NCBI GenBank assembly: GCA_021781535.1
Contig: JAJXWO010000008.1
Span: 33,332-97,331, forward strand
DNA length: 64,000 bases
Direction: 5' to 3'
Origin: Deltaproteobacteria bacterium
Lineage (GTDB): Bacteria; Desulfobacterota; Desulfuromonadia; Geobacterales; Pseudopelobacteraceae
Shown here piece after piece: positions 45,743 to 53,574 of the stretch. How positions within the stretch are numbered: position 1 is the first letter of the stretch; the number at the start of each line of letters is the position of its first letter. The translations under genes were made by a program, and so were the position numbers. Below the pieces are notes generated by a model that was not told the DNA's origin, made no database searches, and saw only the letters and a list, made by a program, of their open reading frames with translations.

Positions 45743-45927
45743 TATGCAGCTTCTGCGGATATGAATTTAACGAGGAAGACGGCAAGAAGGGGTGCGGCGG
45801 CTGTCCCGGCGGTTGTCATAATATCCACTGTCCCCGCTGCAACTATAAAAACCCGCTGGAACCGGGCGTCGTAAAAAAACTGAAAAAGATCTTCGGCAAG
45901 GATATAAAGGTAAAAGGAGACACGTGA
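45739..45927 (+). CDS. Small Cys-rich protein of the feo operon
   Basis: 62 aa with nine cysteines: CSFCG, then GCGGCPGGC, then CPRC, suggesting a zinc-ribbon or iron-binding module, followed by a basic helix. Overlap of 4 nt with feoB and of 1-4 nt with the regulator downstream shows it is part of the operon. A FeoC-like accessory or metal-sensing role is possible but not established. Confidence 0.75.
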   Translation: MICSFCGYEFNEEDGKKGCGGCPGGCHNIHCPRCNYKNPLEPGVVKKLKKIFGKDIKVKGDT

Positions 45928-46571
45928 TGAAGCTTTCAGAAAAGGCAGAAGAGATACTTGAAGCGTTGTGGATAGCGGTTGAAGAGGGGGGGGCGGCATT
46001 TCTCGACCCTGAGAAAATGGGGTTCCCGGCAGATGACCCCGCCTATCGGGAGCTGACCGGTTACGCCATGATAGAGATTCGCCAGGGTATGATTTACTTT
46101 CGCCCCGAAGGCATCAATGAGGGGAGTATGACTATCCGTCGCCATCGTCTGGCGGAGCGACTGATGATGGACGTGCTCAATATCCGTGGCGATGATGGCG
46201 AATTCAAGGCCTGTCAGTTCGAGCATCTGCTCAACGAAGGTGCCGACGTCAAGGTTTGCACCATGCTCAACCATCCGACAACCTGCCCGCACGGCAAGCC
46301 GATCCCGCCAGGAGAATGCTGCCATCGGGCTCGTGCCGACGGCGATCTGGGAGTTGTGCCGCTGACTGAATTCAAATCGGGGCAGGAGGGCGAAATAGCC
46401 TATATCCAGACCGACGATAACAAAAAGATGCAGAAGCTGATGGCGATGGGTGTCCTGCCCGGTAATCGCATTGTCCTGACTCATGCTTACCCGTCCTATA
46501 TTTTCCGGGTCGGGTATTCGGAATTCGCTATTGATGCCAATCTGGCCAAGGAAATCTTTGTACGGAAGTAG
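45927..46571 (+). CDS. DtxR/IdeR-type iron regulator fused to a FeoA domain
   Basis: 214 aa. Residues 1-65 correspond to the winged-helix of DtxR regulators but are divergent. The dimerisation domain keeps the metal ligands: RRHRLAERLM (His and Glu of site 1) and ACQFEH (Cys, Glu, His of site 2), followed by CPHGKPIPP. From about residue 140 to the end there is a FeoA/SH3-like domain (VPLTEFKSGQEGEIA ... LMAMGVLPGNRIVL). ATG 45927 has AGGAG at 7 nt; GTG 45924 is possible. It probably senses Fe2+ and regulates the operon. Similar regulators are known as IdeR in Geobacter. Confidence 0.85.
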   Translation: MKLSEKAEEILEALWIAVEEGGAAFLDPEKMGFPADDPAYRELTGYAMIEIRQGMIYFRPEGINEGSMTIRRHRLAERLMMDVLNIRGDDGEFKACQFEHLLNEGADVKVCTMLNHPTTCPHGKPIPPGECCHRARADGDLGVVPLTEFKSGQEGEIAYIQTDDNKKMQKLMAMGVLPGNRIVLTHAYPSYIFRVGYSEFAIDANLAKEIFVRK

Positions 46572-46637
46572 GAGAAGGTATCAACGGTTTTGCGGCTCAG
46601 CGGCGTAAACAGCTGTCACCAGTGGTTTAGCTGATCT

Positions 46638-47486
46638 TCAATGCAGGGCCGTTTTTTTGATAATGCCACCGGCTGCATCTGCCAAGGGGTGAATCACGAT
46701 AAACGCAGTTCCGTCGATTTCATTGACAACGTTCCTGACTCTGCCGATTTCCAATCTGGTAACGACACAATAGAGAATATGCATCGGCTTGCCGGTCTTG
46801 CCGCCGCGGCCGTTGTATATCGTCACGCCACGGCTCAGGACGCGTACGATCGCTTCCCTGATTTCATCACTTTTTTCTGACATTATGATGATGGCGTTGT
46901 ATTCCTCAATGCCATGGATCAGAAAATCGATCGTTTTCGATGCCGCAACGTATGTAAGGACCGAATAGAGCGCCGGGTCGATACCGAGAAAATAGGCGGC
47001 AGCGGAAAATATAAAAATATTCAGGATGAGGATGACATCGCCGACTTTCAACAGATGGCTGTTCTTGCTGATCAGCAGCGCTGCTATTTCAGTACCGTCA
47101 AGAACTGCTCCTCCTCGAATTGCAAGGCCAATACCGGCGCCGATAAAAAAACCGCCGAAAACGGCTGTCAGGAGCTTGTCCGGAGTTACGTCCGGGTAGG
47201 TGACAAAGGCGAGGCACGCAGACAGTCCCGCAATTGCCAGAGTGCTTTTCAGTGCGAACATCCAGCCAATCTGGCGAAAGCCCAGTGCGATGAAGGGAAG
47301 ATTTATAAGCGGTATAAGGATCGACAACGGATAACCAAGCACGTTGGCCAGCAACATGGAAATACCGGTTACTCCACCATCAATGAAGTGAGAAGAGAGC
47401 AAAAAACCTTTAATGCCCATGCCAGCTGAAAAAATTCCCCCTACGATCATAAGGGAATTTATAGATTCTCGAATAAACGTTTTCAT
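46638..47486 (-). CDS. YitT family membrane protein
   Basis: 283 aa, about five to six membrane helices in the first 200 residues (GGIFSAGMGIKGFLL; IGAGIGLAIRGGAVLDGTEIAALLI), then a soluble DUF2179 domain (from about 205, KSDEIREAIVRVLSRGVTIYNGRGG). Function of the family is unknown; some have transport or ligand-sensing proposals. ATG 47486 gives the family start. The Shine-Dalgarno is weak, and the open frame extends back to 47591, into the end of ccdB. Confidence 0.85.
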   Translation of the reverse strand: MKTFIRESINSLMIVGGIFSAGMGIKGFLLSSHFIDGGVTGISMLLANVLGYPLSILIPLINLPFIALGFRQIGWMFALKSTLAIAGLSACLAFVTYPDVTPDKLLTAVFGGFFIGAGIGLAIRGGAVLDGTEIAALLISKNSHLLKVGDVILILNIFIFSAAAYFLGIDPALYSVLTYVAASKTIDFLIHGIEEYNAIIIMSEKSDEIREAIVRVLSRGVTIYNGRGGKTGKPMHILYCVVTRLEIGRVRNVVNEIDGTAFIVIHPLADAAGGIIKKTALH

Positions 47487-47587
47487 GAATGTGTACTTTT
47501 CATTAATTACTTTTTCCTCCGCCGAACTGGGCTTCGGTTGACCGCTCGGTCTTTTCGGACCAGACGTGCCGATGGTTGCTGAATATA

Positions 47588-47902
47588 TCAAAAACCGGTT
47601 ACGAGGAAATCAATGGCAGCTATGATTTCGTTACGATGTTCCGTGAGGGAACATACTTTGTCCCCAAGGCTCTTTACCGCAACTCCAGCCAATTCAGCCG
47701 TTGACATTATGACAGTGGTCCGTTTTACGGAAAATTGGATGTTCAGATATTTGGCCGTTTTGCCCATGGCAGAGACAGTATAGAGAGGAATAACAACGCG
47801 TGTCGCCAGGTTGTTCAAGAGGTCGGCCTGTATGTCCAGCAAATAGGGAATTGCGCGCTTTGTAACTGGATTTGGGTTTGAATACACATCGAACTGAGCC
47901 AT
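47588..47902 (-). CDS. ccdB: CcdB-family toxin
   Basis: 104 aa, full length for CcdB. Begins MAQFDVYSNPNPVT and contains PYLLDIQADLL, TRVVIPLY and a C-terminal AIDFLVTGF, consistent with the F-plasmid CcdB fold. CcdB poisons DNA gyrase by trapping the cleavage complex. The ATG overlaps the ccdA stop by 1 nt (TGATG), so translation is coupled. Whether the C-terminal residues needed for gyrase poisoning (Trp-Gly-Ile in CcdB-F) function here is uncertain, since this one ends TGF. Confidence 0.9.
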   Translation of the reverse strand: MAQFDVYSNPNPVTKRAIPYLLDIQADLLNNLATRVVIPLYTVSAMGKTAKYLNIQFSVKRTTVIMSTAELAGVAVKSLGDKVCSLTEHRNEIIAAIDFLVTGF

Positions 47903-48150
47903 CAGAATTGCCTCAATCCATCACTGAAAACTCCCCGAGTTTCAATGCGTTTATTATATTCTTCAATAGCCTCTTGATTTTCCACCTGCCATTCTCGCCG
48001 TTTCTGGTCCCGTAATATTTCCGCGAGGCGCAACTCTAATGTCTGTGACAAATTAACATGATGCTCTTTGGCTTGCTGGAGTAAATCGCTGTTAATACTT
48101 AAATTAGTAGGTTTTTTTTGTGCGTTCGGGTTAAAAAAATTAAGTTGCAT
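47902..48150 (-). CDS. ccdA: CcdA-family antitoxin
   Basis: 82 aa. The N-terminal half is a ribbon-helix-helix DNA-binding domain (TNLSINSDLLQQAKEHHVNLSQTLELRLAEIL) and the C-terminal half (VENQEAIEEYNKRIETRGVFSDGLRQF) is the toxin-wrapping region, ending with the conserved FSDG-like motif. AAGGAG precedes the ATG, abutting the palindromic operator. Together with ccdB it is a complete module. Confidence 0.9.
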   Translation of the reverse strand: MQLNFFNPNAQKKPTNLSINSDLLQQAKEHHVNLSQTLELRLAEILRDQKRREWQVENQEAIEEYNKRIETRGVFSDGLRQF

Positions 48151-48160
48151 GATGCACTCC

Positions 48161-48185
48161 TTATACGCATTTAGTATGCGTATAA
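48161..48185. promoter_or_regulatory. Palindromic ccdAB operator
   Basis: TTATACGCAT (48161-48170) and ATGCGTATAA (48176-48185) are perfect 10-bp reverse complements around a 5-nt centre, located in the ccdA leader just before its Shine-Dalgarno. This is where a CcdA dimer would autoregulate. The site partly overlaps the -10 box of the promoter at 48184-48212. Confidence 0.65.
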
Positions 48186-48212
48186 TTTACGGCTTTCGAT
48201 GAAATAGTGCAA
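48184..48212 (-). promoter_or_regulatory. Candidate ccdAB promoter
   Basis: On the minus strand TTGCAC (complement of 48207-48212), 17-nt spacer, TAAATT (complement of 48184-48189). It lies just upstream of the palindrome, so bound CcdA would block initiation or clearance. Confidence 0.5.
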
Positions 48213-48276
48213 GATTATTATAAGTCATGATCTTAAAGAGGCAACGTGGTTGGAGTTGGATTTTATGAATTAATAT

Positions 48277-48305
48277 TTGACAGTCTGTAGCCAGGTGGCT
48301 ACACT
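48277..48305 (+). promoter_or_regulatory. Promoter of the HigBA-type module
   Basis: Consensus TTGACA (48277-48282), 17-nt spacer, TACACT (48300-48305). A start about 7 nt after the -10 falls on the ATG at 48312, and there is no Shine-Dalgarno before that ATG, so the toxin message may be leaderless. The spacer contains the palindrome at 48286-48303. Confidence 0.55.
48286..48303. promoter_or_regulatory. Palindromic operator of the HigBA-type module
   Basis: TGTAGCCA (48286-48293), GG, TGGCTACA (48296-48303): a perfect 8-bp inverted repeat occupying the promoter spacer and part of the -10 box. This is the expected place for an XRE-type antitoxin to repress. The operator has survived although the toxin gene is damaged. 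Confidence 0.65.
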
Positions 48306-48311
48306 ATACTC

Positions 48312-48482
48312 ATGATTGAAATTCGCAAAACCGAACTGTTTGCCAAATGGCTTGATAATCTGCGCGACATCAAGGCCAAGGCTCGCGTTCTCGTCAGGAT
48401 TGAACGTCTCGCCATGGGAAATGCGGGGGGACGTCAAACCGGTGATATCAAGGCTGCAATCCGCCTTGCACAGAATCTTTAG
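48312..48482 (+). pseudogene. Internally deleted HigB/RelE-type toxin
   Basis: A 56-codon frame. The first 35 residues (MIEIRKTELFAKWLDNLRD...) match the start of phage-type HigB/RelE-like killer proteins, and the last 14 (DIKAAIRLAQNL) match their end. The normal middle of about 45 residues, holding the core beta-sheet and catalytic residues, is missing between 'GNAGG' and 'TGD' at about 48420-48442, in frame. The junction contains G-runs, which suggests slippage or short-repeat recombination. The product is probably inactive. It is followed 9 nt later by an intact antitoxin gene. Confidence 0.7.
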
Positions 48483-48491
48483 GAGTTAAAA

Positions 48492-48785
48492 ATGCCAAAA
48501 ACAGCTACCAGTCGATATGATGTTGCCGAGCACCTCCGCACTCCGGAGGAAATGGCAGCCTATTTTGAAGCAAGCCTTGAAGAGGCTAACGGCGATGCGG
48601 CTTTCATCGCCAAGGCACTTGGTGATATAGCGCGGGCAAAAGGTATGACTCAGGTTGCACGTGATGCGGGTCTTTCCCGTGAAAGCCTATATAAGGCTCT
48701 TTCTGGTGAACGAATTCCTGGATTTGATACGATTCTCAAAATTGTTGCTGCGCTGGGTCTCAAATTACACGCCGAAGCCCGATAA
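48492..48785 (+). CDS. HigA-type addiction module antitoxin (XRE family)
   Basis: 97 aa. Begins with the family's 'YDVAEHLRTPEEMAAYFEASLEE' segment. The helix-turn-helix is MTQVARDAGLSRESLYKALSG followed by FDTILKIVAALGLKL. It matches the 'putative addiction module antidote' group that partners with HigB/RelE-like toxins. AGGAG is 5-6 nt before the ATG. Since its toxin is deleted, it may persist as a repressor of its own promoter, or as an antidote to a related toxin elsewhere. Confidence 0.88.
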   Translation: MPKTATSRYDVAEHLRTPEEMAAYFEASLEEANGDAAFIAKALGDIARAKGMTQVARDAGLSRESLYKALSGERIPGFDTILKIVAALGLKLHAEAR

Positions 48786-48927
48786 ACTTTTTCGATGGTC
48801 CAAACTCGTTCTTGACCGGAATTCCGGTTATTTTCACCGTTTTACTACACCTCAAAATACATAACAAAACAAACTTGACGCAACTATATGATAAATATAC
48901 ATTTACAACGCTGTATACTATTCCTGC

Positions 48928-48960
48928 CTGTCTGTTGACCGGTTTCCGGTCAACAGACAG
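48928..48960. repeat. 15-bp perfect inverted repeat (hairpin)
   Basis: CTGTCTGTTGACCGG (48928-48942), loop TTT, CCGGTCAACAGACAG (48946-48960). No T-tract follows on the plus strand, and on the minus strand the sequence after it is also not a poly-T. It may be a factor-independent terminator variant, a protein-binding palindrome, or a mobile-repeat remnant. Confidence 0.7.
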
Positions 48961-49249
48961 AGGCTCTTCCCATTTGCAATCAACCGGCAGTATGCAATGT
49001 GTGGTATGTATAAAAAATATTAAATAAACTTATACTATATAACCGGCTGTGGATTCTTGTCAAAGGAGAAAGCATCGTCACATTCCAAATGACGTTTGTG
49101 CAAAATATATAGTTTATCTCAACAAAACCGGGGTGCCTGCAGCGTCTCACCCGGAATGTGAAAAATGACTCCGGTATTATATCGATTAATGATGTGCGTG
49201 AATGAACGGAGTAGGGCGGGAGAATCTGCTCTAGTGAGTTAATTCTCTA

Positions 49250-49278
49250 TTGACAAAAACTGACGGGTGCTGTTCTAT
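49250..49278 (+). promoter_or_regulatory. Candidate aminotransferase promoter
   Basis: TTGACA (49250-49255), 17-nt spacer, TTCTAT (49273-49278), about 70 nt before the ATG. The -35 is consensus and the -10 is weak. Confidence 0.3.
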
Positions 49279-49351
49279 GCTTTTTTTGCAACCTTGTCAC
49301 ATTGCTGGTATAACTACACCATAGGCTTTATAAAACTCCTGGAGGAAAACA

Positions 49352-50656
49352 ATGAATCCATTGGCACAAGAACTGAACGATCTGCTTGCCCAACACAGCC
49401 CGCATGTCTTGGAGATGCTGTCCGATCTTGGAAAGAACATGTTCTTTCCCAAGGGGATTTTGACCCAGTCGGCCGAAGCCAAAGACAAGGCTCACAAATA
49501 TAACGCTACCATCGGAATCGCCACAGAGAATGGCGGCCCGATGTTTCTGCAGTGCATCCAGGATAAACTGTCTGCGTTTGATCCCAAGGACATCTACCCC
49601 TATGCTCCTCCTGCCGGCAAGCCCGAGCTGCGCTCCTTGTGGCGTGATAAAATGCTGCGGGAAAACCCCAGCCAGAATGGCAAGCACTTCAGCAATCCCA
49701 TCGTCACCAATGCACTGACACATGGGCTCTCCATCGTTTCCGACCTGTTTATCGACAAGGGCGATCACCTGATTCTTCCCGACATGCTCTGGGGCAACTA
49801 TAACCTGACCTTCGGCACCTGCAGCGGCGCGATCGTCAAGAAACACCCCACATTCACCGTGACCGGCGGCTACGACGTTGACGCCTTCAAGGCGACTCTG
49901 AAGAACAGTGCCGAAGAAAAAGGCAAGGCCGTTGTCCTGCTCAACTTCCCCAACAACCCGAGTGGTTACACTCCAACCGTTGCTGAAGGGGATGCCATTG
50001 TGGCGGCTATCAAGGAAGTGGCCGAATCCGGCTGCAACATCGTCGCCGTGGCCGACGACGCCTACTTTGGGCTCTTTTACGAAGACAGCCTCAAGGAATC
50101 ACTGTTCGGTAAACTTGCCAACCTCCACCCACGCATCCTTGCTATCAAACTGGACGGTGCCACCAAGGAAGAGTTCGTCTGGGGCTTCCGTACCGGCTTC
50201 ATCACCTTTGCCGACGGCAACGACTACGAAAACACGCCGGTCATGACGGCTCTTGAAAAGAAGGCGATGGGCATCATCCGTGCCCGCATCTCCAACTGCC
50301 CGCACCCATCACAGACCTTTGTCATCGAGGCGCTCCGTTCGCCCCAGTTCCTGGCCCAGAAGGAAGAAAAATTTCAGGTCATGAAGGGACGCGCCCTGAA
50401 AACCAAGCAGGTCTTGAACAGTGGCAAATATGAAAAAGCCTGGGATTACTACCCGTTCAACTCCGGTTACTTCATGTGTCTGAAACTGAAAACGGTGGAA
50501 GCCGAAAAACTGCGCCTTCATCTGCTGGACAAGTACGGGGTCGGCGCCATATCGATCACCAAGACCGACCTGCGCATCGCGTTCTCCTGTATTGCCGAGG
50601 AGAATATCCAGGAACTGTTCGACATCATCTTCCAGGGAGTTCAGGATCTGGCCTGA
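49352..50656 (+). CDS. Class I/II PLP-dependent aminotransferase
   Basis: 434 aa, fold-type I. The Schiff-base lysine is likely K in ATKEEFVWG, followed by the phosphate-binding R in GFRTGF (about 272-285). NFPNNPSGY (about 203) and VADDAYFGLFYE are the usual PLP ring-binding motifs. The substrate cannot be told from sequence; it is of the aspartate/aromatic-type superfamily. SD: TGGAGG is 8 nt upstream. It is monocistronic, ending at the strong bidirectional terminator shared with clpB. Confidence 0.87.
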   Translation: MNPLAQELNDLLAQHSPHVLEMLSDLGKNMFFPKGILTQSAEAKDKAHKYNATIGIATENGGPMFLQCIQDKLSAFDPKDIYPYAPPAGKPELRSLWRDKMLRENPSQNGKHFSNPIVTNALTHGLSIVSDLFIDKGDHLILPDMLWGNYNLTFGTCSGAIVKKHPTFTVTGGYDVDAFKATLKNSAEEKGKAVVLLNFPNNPSGYTPTVAEGDAIVAAIKEVAESGCNIVAVADDAYFGLFYEDSLKESLFGKLANLHPRILAIKLDGATKEEFVWGFRTGFITFADGNDYENTPVMTALEKKAMGIIRARISNCPHPSQTFVIEALRSPQFLAQKEEKFQVMKGRALKTKQVLNSGKYEKAWDYYPFNSGYFMCLKLKTVEAEKLRLHLLDKYGVGAISITKTDLRIAFSCIAEENIQELFDIIFQGVQDLA

Positions 50657-50674
50657 GCATTACCTTGAATTCGT

Positions 50675-50714
50675 AAATACAAAAGGGCCCGTGATTGCGG
50701 GCCCTTTTGTATTT
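50675..50714. terminator. Bidirectional terminator between aminotransferase and clpB
   Basis: AAATACAAAAGGGCCCG (50675-50691) and CGGGCCCTTTTGTATTT (50698-50714) are perfect 17-bp reverse complements with a 6-nt loop. The A/T arms provide a U-tract in both directions. Confidence 0.9.
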
Positions 50715-50759
50715 GGTTTTGCTTTTCTTCGTGTCTCAGCGGTGAGCAGACTTTCTGGT

Positions 50760-53363
50760 TCAGCTCTTGACGCAGAGCACCCCGTTCTCCAGCTCCACCT
50801 TCAGTGTCCCGCCTTCAACCACATCCCCGCCAATGATTGCCCGGGCGACGCGGGTTTCCAGTTCGCGTTGCAGGTAGCGCTTCAGTGGCCGTGCACCGTA
50901 AACCGGATCATAGCCGGCCGTGGCAATAAATGCCAAAGCTTCCTTGCTTATTTCTAGAGTTATACGCTGTTCCTTCAAGCGCTGCTTGAGCTGTTCTGCA
51001 AGCAGATCGGCAATTTTCATCACTTCGTCAATATGCAGCGGTTTGAACAGCACGATCTCATCGACGCGGTTTAAAAATTCGGGGCGGAACCCGCTTTTAA
51101 GTTCGTTCATCACGTTTTTGCGCGCATCTTCCCTGATATCGCCGCTTGGTGTGATGCCATCCAGGAGGTACGCGGATCCGATATTAGAGGTCATGATGAT
51201 GACCGTATTCTTGAAACTGACTGTCCGGCCATGGCTGTCTGTCACCCGCCCATCATCAAGAATCTGCAGCAGGATGTTGAAAACATCCGGATGGGCTTTT
51301 TCAATTTCATCAAACAGCAGCACGCTGTAAGGTTTGCGCCTGACAGCCTCTGAAAGTTGGCCCCCCTCTTCATAGCCGACATAACCGGGAGGAGCCCCGA
51401 TCAGGCGCGAGACGGCAAATTTTTCCATATACTCGGACATGTCGATCCGCACCATGTTCTCTTCGGAATCGAACAGCGCTTCGGCCAGGGTCCGGGCGAG
51501 TTCGGTCTTGCCGACTCCGGTCGGACCGAGAAAAATAAATGAGCCGATCGGTCGGCGCGGGTCCTTGATGCCGGAGCGGGCACGGAGAACCGCATCGGAG
51601 ACCAGTTGTACCGCCTCATCCTGGCCGATCACCCGCTGGTGCAGAATATCTTCCAGCCGCAGCAGCTTTTCCCGTTCACCTTCAACCAGGCGCAGGACCG
51701 GGATTCCTGTCCAATGCGACACTATTTCAGCTATTTCATCTTCCGTGACTTCTTCCCGCAGCAGTTTCTGGCCACCCTGTTTCTGGTTCAAGGCCATTTC
51801 TTCATTTTTCAGCGCGGTTTCAAGGCCGGGGAGTTCGGAATATTTCAGCCGTGACGCCTGTTCCAGATTGCCGGCCCGTTCCGCCTGCTCGATTTCGCGC
51901 CGGGTCTTCTCCAATTGTTCGCGCAACCCCTGCACCCTCTGGATCGCGATCTTTTCCGAATCATACCGGGCTCGCATGGAGTTCGCTTTCTCACGATCAT
52001 CAGCCAGATCCTTACGCAGAATCTCCAGACGCTCTTTGCTGGCTTTGTCCTTTTCCTTTTTGAGCGCGACTTCTTCGATTTCCAGCTGCATCACCCGGCG
52101 GGATATGGTGTCCAGTTCCGACGGCAGCGAGTCAATTTCAGTCCTGATCATCGCACACGCTTCATCGACCAGGTCGATTGCCTTGTCCGGCAGGAACCGT
52201 TCGGTGATATAGCGGTTTGAAAGGGTGGCTGCTGCAACCAGTGCATTATCCTGGATTCTGACCCCGTGATGCACCTCGAAGCGCTCCCTCAGGCCGCGCA
52301 GGATCGATACCGTATCCTCCACCGTCGGTTGTTCGACCAGCACCGGCTGGAAGCGTCGTTCGAGTGCCGCGTCTTTTTCAATATTCTGCCGGTATTCATC
52401 AAGTGTGGTCGCACCGATACAGTGCAGTTCTCCACGGGCCAACATCGGCTTCAGCATGTTGCCGGCATCCATTGACCCTTCTGTCTTGCCGGCCCCGACG
52501 ATGGTGTGCAGTTCGTCAATAAACAGAATTATTTGTCCGTTTGCTTCCTTGACTTCGTTTAAAACCGCTTTCAGGCGCTCTTCAAATTCACCTCGATATT
52601 TGGCTCCGGCTATCAGCGCTCCCATATCCAGGGCAAAGACGATCTTGTCCTTCAATCCTTCCGGCACATCCCCCCTCACAATCCGCTGGGCTAAACCTTC
52701 CACAATGGCGGTCTTGCCAACCCCCGGTTCGCCGATCAGCACCGGATTGTTTTTGGTTTTGCGTGATAACACCCGGATCACCCGCCGCACCTCATCGTCG
52801 CGTCCGATAACCGGATCAAGTTTGTCGCTGCGCGCCATCTTGACCAGGTCGCGGCCGTATTTTTCCAGTGCTTCGTAAGTGGCTTCAGGGTTGGCGCTCT
52901 GAACCCGCTGGCTACCGCGGACCTCTGTCAGTGTCTTCAAAAAACGTTCGTGGTTAATGCCGGCTAACTTTAATATCCGCCCCGACGGGACTTTATCGCC
53001 TTCCGCCAGCAATGCCATAAAAAGATGTTCTACTGATACATATTCATCTTTAAGTCGTTTCGCCTCATTCTCGGCAGCGACAAGAATGCGCGACAAACGC
53101 TGGGAGACATAGATCTTGCCCGCCTCCGCACCCGGGCCGGAAACCCTCGGTATCCGGTCGAGTTCCGCTGCAACCTCATTCTTGATCATCTCCGGGCGGA
53201 TATCCATTCGCTGCAGCAGGCGCGGCACAAGGCCGTCATGCTGGTCAAGAAGCGCCCAGAGCAGATGCTCGCCGTCTACCTCGACATGGCCGAACGAAAC
53301 GGCTTTATTTTGTGCTTCGGTAAATGCTTCCTGGGATTTTTGCGTAAGTTTGTTGAAGTCCAT
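50760..53363 (-). CDS. clpB: ClpB disaggregase
   Basis: 867-aa Hsp100 chaperone that rescues aggregated proteins with DnaK. The N-domain (Clp_N) spans about 1-145. NBD1 has Walker A GEPGVGKT. The M-domain coiled coil (about 400-525, with many Glu/Lys/Arg heptads) marks it as ClpB and not ClpA/C. NBD2 has [11 protein letters not shown] and the conserved ...[17 protein letters not shown] is 4-6 nt before the ATG. Its upstream 211 bp is AT-rich. A TTGACT box there could be a promoter, but no CIRCE element is seen. Confidence 0.97.
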   Translation of the reverse strand: MDFNKLTQKSQEAFTEAQNKAVSFGHVEVDGEHLLWALLDQHDGLVPRLLQRMDIRPEMIKNEVAAELDRIPRVSGPGAEAGKIYVSQRLSRILVAAENEAKRLKDEYVSVEHLFMALLAEGDKVPSGRILKLAGINHERFLKTLTEVRGSQRVQSANPEATYEALEKYGRDLVKMARSDKLDPVIGRDDEVRRVIRVLSRKTKNNPVLIGEPGVGKTAIVEGLAQRIVRGDVPEGLKDKIVFALDMGALIAGAKYRGEFEERLKAVLNEVKEANGQIILFIDELHTIVGAGKTEGSMDAGNMLKPMLARGELHCIGATTLDEYRQNIEKDAALERRFQPVLVEQPTVEDTVSILRGLRERFEVHHGVRIQDNALVAAATLSNRYITERFLPDKAIDLVDEACAMIRTEIDSLPSELDTISRRVMQLEIEEVALKKEKDKASKERLEILRKDLADDREKANSMRARYDSEKIAIQRVQGLREQLEKTRREIEQAERAGNLEQASRLKYSELPGLETALKNEEMALNQKQGGQKLLREEVTEDEIAEIVSHWTGIPVLRLVEGEREKLLRLEDILHQRVIGQDEAVQLVSDAVLRARSGIKDPRRPIGSFIFLGPTGVGKTELARTLAEALFDSEENMVRIDMSEYMEKFAVSRLIGAPPGYVGYEEGGQLSEAVRRKPYSVLLFDEIEKAHPDVFNILLQILDDGRVTDSHGRTVSFKNTVIIMTSNIGSAYLLDGITPSGDIREDARKNVMNELKSGFRPEFLNRVDEIVLFKPLHIDEVMKIADLLAEQLKQRLKEQRITLEISKEALAFIATAGYDPVYGARPLKRYLQRELETRVARAIIGGDVVEGGTLKVELENGVLCVKS

Positions 53364-53574
53364 AATTTTCCTCTTTTTGCTACGTTGTATATTCTGCGTC
53401 TCTTTATGAGTTAACCATTGGAAGTTTGGAAGTCAAGATTTCGCCTGTATTATGTTGATTGCATGGAAAAAATAAGTAACGTAATTTAATATGTTATTTA
53501 TAATTATGTCGTTGTTTAACAATTAACTGTTTTACGATATTATATCACGGTTTTAGCCTGTATCAGGAGGATGT

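Larger units (their letters stand above)
48786..49351. other. 566-bp intergenic region without a supported gene
   Basis: AT-rich region between the antitoxin and the aminotransferase. It holds a 14-bp palindrome ACCGGAATTCCGGT (48815-48828), a long perfect hairpin (48928-48960), and a TTGACA box near the aminotransferase. Two short open frames (48812-49027 and 49267-49503) have no Shine-Dalgarno and no recognisable protein features, and one crosses the hairpin. No RNA gene was recognised. Confidence 0.6.

Noticed and set aside
47487..47591. Extended N-terminus for the YitT protein
   Set aside because: The extension overlaps ccdB sequence, has low complexity (SGQPKPSSAEEK) and the conserved protein starts at ATG 47486.
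48812..49027. 71-codon frame in the intergenic region near the 15-bp hairpin
   Set aside because: No SD, crosses the perfect inverted repeat, no similarity to a family; probably chance in AT-rich DNA.
51439..52212. 257-codon plus-strand frame opposite clpB
   Set aside because: Ser/Arg-rich shadow translation of the clpB coding strand; no SD or domain.
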